From Methanobacterium sp. (GTDB lineage Archaea; Methanobacteriota; Methanobacteria; Methanobacteriales; Methanobacteriaceae): a stretch of DNA of 11,175 nucleotides. The first letter of the stretch is position 1, and every line of letters starts with the position of its first letter. The notes below the pieces were generated by a model. It had not been told where the DNA came from, searched no databases, and worked only from the letters and a program-made list of their open reading frames with translations. The translations under genes were made by a program, and so were the position numbers. The stretch is taken from NCBI GenBank assembly GCA_021372715.1, contig JAJFTX010000010.1, positions 1 through 11,175 of the forward strand. The letters are read 5' to 3'. Below are positions 6,523-11,175 of the stretch, piece after piece.

Positions 6523-6666
6523 TCATGTTAAAATTAAGCCAAGAATAACCAGTATTGAACCAATTACTACCAGGATGTACTCTAAAATAGCATAAGGAAT
6601 TATAAATATGAATATCAGTGCCAGGATGTAAGCTACCACACCACTATAAAGAAGATCTCGCCTCAC
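6523..6666 (-). CDS. 47-aa hydrophobic membrane protein (short gene)
   Basis: The frame begins at GTG 6666 and ends at TGA 6523-6525. It encodes MRRDLLYSGVVAYILALIFI followed by FIIPYAILEYILVVIGSILV and ILGLILT. There are two hydrophobic helices separated by a short Pro/Glu-containing turn, and the basic Arg-Arg start predicts the N-terminus inside. The start is supported by AGGTGG at 6673-6678, six bases before the GTG. The SD, the absence of charged residues inside the helices and the use of GTG all favour a real gene. It is the first gene of a likely two-gene unit with the four-TM gene at 6056-6481. Function is unknown; such two-helix proteins often bind or stabilise larger membrane proteins. 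Confidence 0.65.
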   Translation of the reverse strand: MRRDLLYSGVVAYILALIFIFIIPYAILEYILVVIGSILVILGLILT

Positions 6667-6740
6667 GTGAAACCACCTACTTATATTTTAATTTTTTAGT
6701 GGTAAATAATTTTTTTTAAAGACACATCACAGAACAAGAA

Positions 6741-6750
6741 TTTATTTTAA
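6741..6750 (+). promoter_or_regulatory. TATA-like box for the 116-aa membrane protein
   Basis: TTTATTTTAA lies about 43 nt before the TTG start and 31 nt before the SD. The region 6667-6788 is the divergent promoter zone for this gene and the 47-aa gene on the other strand. Confidence 0.35.
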
Positions 6751-6788
6751 GACCTGGGTCCTAAATTATAATTTAAGGGGGTACTATT

Positions 6789-7139
6789 TTGAATGAAGTG
6801 GTTAATGATATTGATGAGAAAAGACAAGCCTGGTTTAAGAGATTGACTATCATTGTGGCCATATGGGGAATTTTGAGTCTTTTATTCTCATCTACCTTAT
6901 TTGGAGTAGTTTTCATACTCTTTGCAGTGTTAATCTATGTATCCAGAAGTTCCATGGCCATCTATGCTCTGGGAATTATATTGTGGATTTTAGGAATAGC
7001 ACAACTCTTAAATGCAGCTGGGATTACCAATCTAGGCTTTGCACAAGGCGCAGCCCAGGGAACTGAATTAATATTAGTTGCCATTGCCAACCTGGCCATC
7101 GGAGCACTAATTATTTACAGAACCTGGAAACTAGAATAA
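6789..7139 (+). CDS. Small four-TM membrane protein of unknown function, 116 aa
   Basis: The hydrophilic N-terminus (MNEVVNDIDEKRQAWFKR) is followed by four closely packed hydrophobic segments near residues 19-36, 37-54, 56-77 and 89-110, and the protein ends in TWKLE. It resembles compact integral membrane proteins without an extramembrane domain. I do not recognise a named family. The start is TTG, chosen because AGGGGG at 6776-6781 lies seven bases ahead; an ATG nearby (6793) is out of frame. It is transcribed divergently from the 47-aa gene across about 120 nt. Confidence 0.75.
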   Translation: MNEVVNDIDEKRQAWFKRLTIIVAIWGILSLLFSSTLFGVVFILFAVLIYVSRSSMAIYALGIILWILGIAQLLNAAGITNLGFAQGAAQGTELILVAIANLAIGALIIYRTWKLE

Positions 7140-7280
7140 ATTCTAGTAAAATCATCCAGCAAATAGATACATTTCTACCACTATAATTTGCCAATAGGAA
7201 AGAAAGTCCTGGTCAATCTGACCCGGAGAGGAGATTAATCTCATGGGGAATCTGATTTGCCAGACGCTGTAGATTTCTCC

Positions 7281-7835
7281 CTATTTATTTATCTTAGTCA
7301 GAGGATTTCCATTTTCAATTAATTTAAGGGTTATCTTTTCGAATTCATCCCATAGACCAGGGGCTTCCTCATGAAAACGGGTCGATTTAGGCAGGGCAGA
7401 TAATTCCACTCCACTGGAACCATAAGTACTATTATATTCCCGGTCTTTAGTGTCTAAATCTATTAGTTTCGAATAGATGGACCGTAGAACTTCTAGGCAA
7501 TTATTGAATGAAGAAATAGCAATGATCTCGGTATCTCTAAAAGTTATGGCCAGTAGTGATGCCTGGTTTTTCCACATTATCTCGTTCCAGGAAGGCATGG
7601 GCATTTTAATAAGCCGATGTGCCATTTTGATCTTAAATTCATCCTCTACAATATATTCATCTTCTTTATTTAATTTATACCAGAAATCCTTTAGTAATTC
7701 CATATTCCTTTCGTTTTCAAGAAAAATTAGGGTTCTAGTTGAATTAATTTTCCTTTTTTTAGTTCTTCTATCTCTGCGCCAGTTACTTATTTCACTGGAG
7801 CCCAGTCCCATAACAACTCCCAAAACGGTGGCCAC
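7281..7835 (-). CDS. Membrane-anchored protein of unknown function (true start probably ACG at 7865)
   Basis: From the GTG at 7835 the protein has 184 residues, beginning inside a hydrophobic segment (ATVLGVVMGLGSSEI), then basic RRDRRTKKRK, then a long helical, charged domain. Ten further in-frame codons (7836-7865) read as LNIAGYTPIV after an ACG codon and complete a TM helix. The near-consensus SD AGGAGCTGA (7871-7879) lies five bases ahead of that ACG, while nothing resembling an SD precedes the GTG. So translation probably starts at 7865, either from ACG or from an ATG that has mutated. The layout (short TM anchor, basic stop-transfer, cytoplasmic helical domain) is common in uncharacterised prokaryotic proteins. 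I do not recognise a function. The opposite-strand frame over it is a shadow. Confidence 0.68.
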   Translation of the reverse strand: MATVLGVVMGLGSSEISNWRRDRRTKKRKINSTRTLIFLENERNMELLKDFWYKLNKEDEYIVEDEFKIKMAHRLIKMPMPSWNEIMWKNQASLLAITFRDTEIIAISSFNNCLEVLRSIYSKLIDLDTKDREYNSTYGSSGVELSALPKSTRFHEEAPGLWDEFEKITLKLIENGNPLTKINK

Positions 7836-7870
7836 AATAGGGGTATATCCGGCTATATTTAACGTAAAAA

Positions 7871-7879
7871 TCAGCTCCT
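7871..7879 (-). promoter_or_regulatory. Strong Shine-Dalgarno site facing an ACG codon
   Basis: On the minus strand this reads AGGAGCTGA, matching the methanogen consensus AGGAGGTGA at eight of nine positions. Five Ts follow, then ACG at 7865-7863, in frame with the 184-residue protein. Confidence 0.6.
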
Positions 7880-8173
7880 AAAATATGTTTTATTTTTCGA
7901 AAAATTTTGTGAAATTTAAAAAAATAGTATTATGCCACTTCTTTATTTTAATAAAAAAAACCAGTTAAAAGTTTTAGATATCATTCACCGTAATTTTCGC
8001 ACTATATATCTTGTTGATTTTTGGTGGCTTTAAAGGTACCTATAAGACGAAAAAAATATTTTAATTTAAAAAAATGGAATTAAAGGTCCGTATCTGTAAA
8101 AAGATTTTTCATAACAATAGCTTAATTAACACCCTGCGACAGATAAAGGAATAGTTAATTTTCCAGATTAAAA

Positions 8174-8437
8174 ATGGAAGGATATTTTTTTAAAAAATCG
8201 TATTTAGATTCATTTAAGACGAATTATAGCCTCTTAGGGAAAATTGATTATTTCTTTTTATTTGATGGAGATGTAATTTTGGCTAGTAAAAAAATTAAGG
8301 AATTAGGTAAAAAGCTATTATATTGCCCTGAATGTGGAAAGTATGTTTTTGGTATGGTCTATGAAAATCGATTGACCGAAGAGAATTACTGGCAATGTGT
8401 TCAGGATCATGAAATCATAGTTTTAAAAGGATATTGA
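8174..8437 (+). CDS. Small protein with CxxC...CxxxH putative zinc site
   Basis: An 87-residue soluble protein. Cys51-Pro-Glu-Cys54-Gly is a zinc-knuckle sequence, and Cys75 with His79 (CVQDH) about 20 residues later could complete a four-ligand site of the zinc-ribbon kind. The N-terminal half is aromatic and Lys-rich without a motif I know. There is no SD (the sequence before ATG is CCAGATTAAAA), so the mRNA may be leaderless. Codon use is more AT-rich than in the ABC genes, which may point to foreign origin. The flanks are long AT-rich spacers (about 290 nt upstream and 270 nt downstream). Function is unknown; nucleic-acid binding is possible but not shown. Confidence 0.55.
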   Translation: MEGYFFKKSYLDSFKTNYSLLGKIDYFFLFDGDVILASKKIKELGKKLLYCPECGKYVFGMVYENRLTEENYWQCVQDHEIIVLKGY

Positions 8438-8637
8438 AACTGTTATGCTGTTTATTTCTTTATTACGGCGGTTTTAGATAATATCCGGTTTGGATCTATC
8501 GCAGAAATTGGACATGGCCCCTATGAATTGAATTAAGGTTTATTGGGATGAATAAAAAATTAAATAACGGGTATATTTTAGTTTCGCAAAAAATAAATAA
8601 AATTTTAGCGAAATTATTCCATTAAAGTAAAATCGCT

Positions 8638-8655
8638 TTTATATTACTTTATATG
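8638..8655 (+). promoter_or_regulatory. Two tandem TATA-like boxes for the TRAM gene
   Basis: TTTATATT (8638-8645) and TTTATATG (8648-8655) lie 10 bp apart, 54-71 nt before the TTG start. Transcripts from either would start around 8664-8680, leaving a short leader that may include the hairpin at 8675-8691. Confidence 0.4.
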
Positions 8656-8674
8656 CTATAAAATTCAACACTAA

Positions 8675-8691
8675 TTTGCCTATTAGGCAAA
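8675..8691 (+). promoter_or_regulatory. Leader hairpin just ahead of the TRAM SD
   Basis: TTTGCC (8675-8680) and GGCAAA (8686-8691) form a perfect 6-bp stem with a 5-nt loop, ending five bases before the SD at 8697. It could modulate translation; for a start from the upstream TATA box it lies in the leader. Confidence 0.35.
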
Positions 8692-8708
8692 AAATTGGAA
8701 GTGTTAGT

Positions 8709-8927
8709 TTGTTTAGAGATAACTACAGTAATAATAGAAATGATTCTCCTATTAAAGAAGGGCATGAATACGATGTTAAGATTGAAGATACCGGCAGAGA
8801 CGGAGACGGAATTGCCCGTATCGAAGGTTTTGTGGTTTTTGTTTCAGGCGCCAAAGTAGGCGATGAAGTTAAAATTAGAGTTAATTCTGTCCGCAGAAAC
8901 TTTGCATTTGCAGAAGTAGTAGAATAA
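8709..8927 (+). CDS. Stand-alone TRAM-domain protein (putative RNA chaperone)
   Basis: A protein of 72 residues. After a polar head (MFRDNYSNNRNDSPIKEGHE), residues from about 15 to the end are one TRAM domain, an OB-like beta-barrel that binds RNA: VKIEDTGRDGDGIARIEGFV, then VFVSGAKVGDEVKIRV and RRNFAFAEVVE. Single-domain TRAM proteins are typical of methanogens; some have been described as cold-responsive RNA chaperones comparable to bacterial cold-shock proteins. The start is TTG at 8709, because GGAAGTG (8697-8703) lies five bases ahead and the family begins with MF-x-D. A longer frame from TTG 8676 would include the leader hairpin and has no SD. A well-formed terminator follows. Confidence 0.88.
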   Translation: MFRDNYSNNRNDSPIKEGHEYDVKIEDTGRDGDGIARIEGFVVFVSGAKVGDEVKIRVNSVRRNFAFAEVVE

Positions 8928-8940
8928 ATCATTTTTTTAT

Positions 8941-8993
8941 AAAATAGAAGGGACATTATAAACCATTCTGGTTTATTTCTCCTCTATTTTTTT
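8941..8993 (+). terminator. Hairpin plus T-run terminator of the TRAM gene
   Basis: The inner stem ATAAACCA (8958-8965) pairs perfectly with TGGTTTAT (8969-8976) around a 3-nt loop. Outside it, AAAATAGAAGGGA (8941-8953) pairs with TCTCCTCTATTTT with two mismatches. Seven Ts (8987-8993) follow. It starts 13 nt after the TRAM stop codon. Confidence 0.75.
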
Positions 8994-9215
8994 AAATTAA
9001 AGTGTAATTCTAACCTATTTCACATTGAAAAGGTATTCAATTTTTTTTATTTAAATTTAAAATGTTTATTTTTTGTTAAGGTTACAGTAAATTTTTTATC
9101 CTCATTTTTAATTTCTCAACATAAATAATGATAAAACAGGGCACACGAAAACTATTATAAAAAAAGGTGCAGTTCATATAATTAAAAGAAAAAAAATGGA
9201 GAAAAAGTTAGAGTA
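8994..9215. other. AT-rich stretch without a gene
   Basis: Between the TRAM terminator and the DUF457 remnant I see no ORF or clear RNA gene. The bases are very A/T-rich. Around 9135-9190 there is weak resemblance (AACAGGG...ATAATTAAA) to 4362-4400 of the intact DUF457 gene, which may be an older and more degraded part of the remnant. Confidence 0.5.
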
Positions 9216-9313
9216 CCAACGCTAATTTTAACAGGAAAAGAATGGACTCTAACCCCCATTGATGGACGATGGATACCGAAACTATAACCTGACGATGATT
9301 TGTAAATTAATTT
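9216..9313 (+). pseudogene. Frameshifted remnant of the 3' end of a second DUF457 gene
   Basis: This stretch aligns by eye with 4459-4560, the last ~33 codons and stop of the DUF457 gene at 3616-4557, at roughly 80% base identity. Shared blocks include AACGCTAATTT, AAAAGAATGGA, TCTAACC, GGACGATGGATA and ATTAATTT. It has a one-base insertion near 9231, a five-base deletion near 9272 (GATGTTATGGAC to GATGGAC) and a one-base insertion near 9300, so it cannot encode the protein. Fragments still read KEWTLT and MDDGYRNYNLT, matching KEWILT and MDDGYRNNNLT. Fainter similarity may reach back to about 9130. It is a decayed paralogue, not a functional gene, and ends 10 nt before the ABC ATPase start. 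Confidence 0.8.
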
Positions 9314-9322
9314 GGTGATGCT

Positions 9323-10243
9323 TTGATTGATGCTGAGAATCTTACCCGGAAATTTGGAGATTTAACTGCAGTAGATAATCTCACATTCCATATTAAGGAA
9401 GGAGAGGTTTTCGGTTTCTTGGGACCGAATGGTGCTGGTAAAACCACTACTATGAGGATTCTTACCTGTCTGATATCAAAGACGGAAGGAGAAGCTAGGA
9501 TAGCCGGTTATGATGTTAGTGATGAAGCGGATTCTTTAAAAATCAGGAAAATTGTGGGACTTCTTCCTGAAAATGTGGGTCTTTATGATGATCTAACAGC
9601 CTATAAGAACCTGGATTTTTATGGGAAACTTTATGAATGTTCCGAGACTCAAAGGAAGGAAAATATTCCGCATTTTCTTAAATTGTTAGGACTTTGGGAT
9701 AAAAGAGATGTCAGGGTGGGAACTTTTTCTAAGGGCATGAAACAAAAACTTGCTATAGCACGGGCTCTTATTCATGACCCGGAAATATTATTCTTAGACG
9801 AGCCAACCGCGAATCTGGACCCTGAATCGTCAAAGACAGTTAGGGATTTCATACTAGATTTGAAGCGGGAAAAAAAGACTATTTTCCTTAATACCCATAA
9901 CCTTGATGAAGCCCAGAGGATCTGTGACAAAATTGGAATATTCAACACTAAACTGATGGCCATGGGCACGCCTGAAGAATTAGAGGAATCAGTTTGGAGT
10001 AATAAAACCGTGATCGAATTAGAACATGTCACCGATAAAATTCTGAAGGCATTAAATAATTTCCCACTGAATGATATCATCAATCGGGATAATAAGTTAA
10101 TTATTGACGTAGCTAATCCCGAAAAAGATAATCCCCTCATTGTAGAGGCCATAGTCGGTGCTGGTGGCCGGATTCAATACGTTACCAAGCTCAGTCCCAC
10201 CTTAGAAGATGCCTACTTGAAAATTGTGAGGATGGATCAATGA
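9323..10243 (+). CDS. ABC-2 type transporter ATP-binding protein
   Basis: A cytoplasmic ATPase of 306 residues, partner of the overlapping permease. Visible elements are Walker A GPNGAGKTT (34-42), LLPENVGLYDDLT where the Q-loop Gln is Glu83 (seen in many ABC-2/DrrA-like ATPases), signature FSKGMKQK (135-142), Walker B EILFLDE (154-160) with Glu160, D-loop ANLD (163-166) and switch His192. The C-terminal ~85 residues form an extra domain usual in this subfamily, ending SPTLEDAYLKIV. The start is TTG at 9323, supported by GGTGA at 9314-9318 with a 4-nt spacer. The SD sits directly behind the DUF457 remnant. It probably exports a drug, lipid or other compound; the substrate is unknown. Confidence 0.94.
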   Translation: MIDAENLTRKFGDLTAVDNLTFHIKEGEVFGFLGPNGAGKTTTMRILTCLISKTEGEARIAGYDVSDEADSLKIRKIVGLLPENVGLYDDLTAYKNLDFYGKLYECSETQRKENIPHFLKLLGLWDKRDVRVGTFSKGMKQKLAIARALIHDPEILFLDEPTANLDPESSKTVRDFILDLKREKKTIFLNTHNLDEAQRICDKIGIFNTKLMAMGTPEELEESVWSNKTVIELEHVTDKILKALNNFPLNDIINRDNKLIIDVANPEKDNPLIVEAIVGAGGRIQYVTKLSPTLEDAYLKIVRMDQ

Positions 10244-10965
10244 AACTCTGGAAATCATGGGCTATCGCCTCCAAGGACTTCAATGTATTCCTTAAAAAAA
10301 ACCGGATCCTATATACATTAATAATTTTACCACTCTTAATCTCCATTGGATTACCAATAATACTAAGTTCTATGACCAGCACGGATAAAACACAGATCAT
10401 AACTTTACTCAACGCCTTTTCCTATTTTTACATAATCTTAGCTATCATCCAATCCAGTACCCTGGCATCCTACAGTATTCTAGGCGAGAAGATCGAGCAA
10501 AGTTTAGAACCACTCCTGGCCACACCCACCACAGACAGTGAATTATTATTTGGAAAGACCATATCTTCATTCCTGCCTTGTGTAGGCGTAATATACGTCT
10601 GTTCTATAATTTTCATGATCCTTTCGGACCTCGTCACCTATAATACACTTGGTTATCTTTTTTTCCCAAATCTGAATATGGCCTTTATTCTTCTTTTAGC
10701 GGTCCCTCTATCCTCAATTTTAAGCATACAACTAAATGTAATCATATCCGCCAGAGTCAATGATGTAAGAACTGCTAATCAGCTGGGATTGTTATTAGAG
10801 ATACCTTTTATAGGCTTATATATACTGCTGGTGACGAATATCGCCACCCTTAACATTATGAATATACTGGCCATCGTTGCCATACTCATCCTGACTGTTG
10901 TAGCCTTTTTCTACCTGAACAAGACCACCTTCCAAAGAGATAAGATATTAACCCAGTGGAAGTAA
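10240..10965 (+). CDS. ABC-2 type transporter permease
   Basis: An integral membrane subunit of 241 residues that overlaps the ATPase stop codon by four bases (ATGA), so the two are translationally coupled. The N-terminal amphipathic part (MKLWKSWAIASKDFNVFLKKNR) leads into about six TM segments near residues 23-44, 55-76, 104-127, 142-167, 184-203 and 206-229, the standard ABC-2 half-transporter plan. The EKIEQSLEPLLATPTTDSELLFGK loop after TM2 is the family's coupling-helix region. Two copies would combine with two ATPase subunits. SD-like GAGGATGG lies at 10229-10236 inside the ATPase gene. The length is complete for the family. Confidence 0.9.
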   Translation: MKLWKSWAIASKDFNVFLKKNRILYTLIILPLLISIGLPIILSSMTSTDKTQIITLLNAFSYFYIILAIIQSSTLASYSILGEKIEQSLEPLLATPTTDSELLFGKTISSFLPCVGVIYVCSIIFMILSDLVTYNTLGYLFFPNLNMAFILLLAVPLSSILSIQLNVIISARVNDVRTANQLGLLLEIPFIGLYILLVTNIATLNIMNILAIVAILILTVVAFFYLNKTTFQRDKILTQWK

Positions 10966-11175
10966 AAGGAAGGGAAGAATTAATTTAAAATTAACAGAAT
11001 TTAAAATTAAAGAGTAAATGAATTATTAAAAAGCATAAGGAAAATAAAATAGGAAATCAAAGGCTCTGGATGGTGGCCATCACCTTCCAAAACCCGTATC
11101 AAATAAATGATACTTCTTTCCATCGTGCAACTCAGTGTATCTTTTTTGACACCTATATACCTTACCCCTAGTTGA
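10966..11175. other. Non-coding tail with two small hairpins
   Basis: No gene is visible. A stem TGGA-T-GGTG / CACC-T-TCCA (11067-11089) has one T-T mismatch, and a perfect stem GTATCA/TGATAC (11096-11113) is followed by a pyrimidine-rich TTCTTTCC. Together they may end the ABC-2 transcript. CTATATACC at 11152-11160 could be the TATA box of a gene beyond the window. Confidence 0.4.

Noticed and set aside
7477..7881. Plus-strand 134-aa frame opposite the 184-aa protein
   Set aside because: The minus-strand frame has an SD, a sensible anchor-plus-helical layout and the expected charge pattern. The plus frame is a serine- and leucine-rich shadow without SD.
9134..9181. Possible second copy of the inverted-repeat element's ends (ACAGGG..., GGTGCAGTT)
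   Set aside because: The matches are only 6-8 bases long and not in the right inverted layout. The stretch fits a degraded DUF457 remnant slightly better.
11145..11160. Bacterial-type TTGACA promoter element
   Set aside because: The rest of the window uses archaeal signals, and no matching -10 element at the right spacing is convincing. The TATATA there fits an archaeal box better.

Overview
The window looks like chromosomal DNA of a methanogenic archaeon close to Methanobacterium (order Methanobacteriales). The grounds are low G+C with AT-rich intergenic DNA, Shine-Dalgarno sites of the GGAGGTGA type, frequent GTG and TTG starts, TATA-type promoter boxes, oligo-T gene ends, and a stand-alone TRAM-domain protein of a kind typical of methanogens. 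This assignment comes from reading alone and no search was run.

Layout: (1) 1-2906, all on +: the 3' end of a TetR-type regulator, then a tight cluster of a MacB/FtsX-type permease, its LolD/MacB-like ATPase, and an AhpD-like carboxymuconolactone decarboxylase-family protein. This reads as a regulated export or stress module. (2) 3014-4557: a small membrane-anchored protein made of glycine-phased pentapeptides, a doubtful short ORF, and a DUF457/YdjM-like membrane protein preceded by a six-codon mini-ORF. (3) 4558-5096: a gene-poor stretch with a 132-bp element bounded by 18-bp inverted repeats. (4) 5097-7139: a run of short membrane proteins of unknown function on both strands, including an easily missed 47-aa one, plus an ABM-fold monooxygenase-like protein whose promoter region carries a perfect 10-bp dyad. 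(5) 7281-8437: a membrane-anchored protein of unknown function whose best-placed start codon is ACG, and a small protein with a CxxC...CxxxH set of possible zinc ligands. (6) 8709-8993: the TRAM protein with a leader hairpin and a clear terminator. (7) 9216-9313: a frameshifted relic of the 3' end of a second DUF457 gene, lying directly in front of (8) 9323-10965, an ABC-2 type ATPase/permease pair with a 4-nt overlap. (9) 10966-11175: non-coding.

How the genes may work together: the first ABC pair with its upstream TetR regulator resembles an inducible efflux system, and the AhpD-like protein appears co-transcribed with it. The second ABC pair is an independent two-gene exporter. The rest is accessory in character: small membrane proteins, a repeat protein, an inverted-repeat element and a decayed paralogue. 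The observations I consider most worth checking are the DUF457 relic, the pentapeptide membrane protein, the inverted-repeat element and the ACG start. I do not see a defence system, CRISPR array, transposase, tRNA or rRNA.
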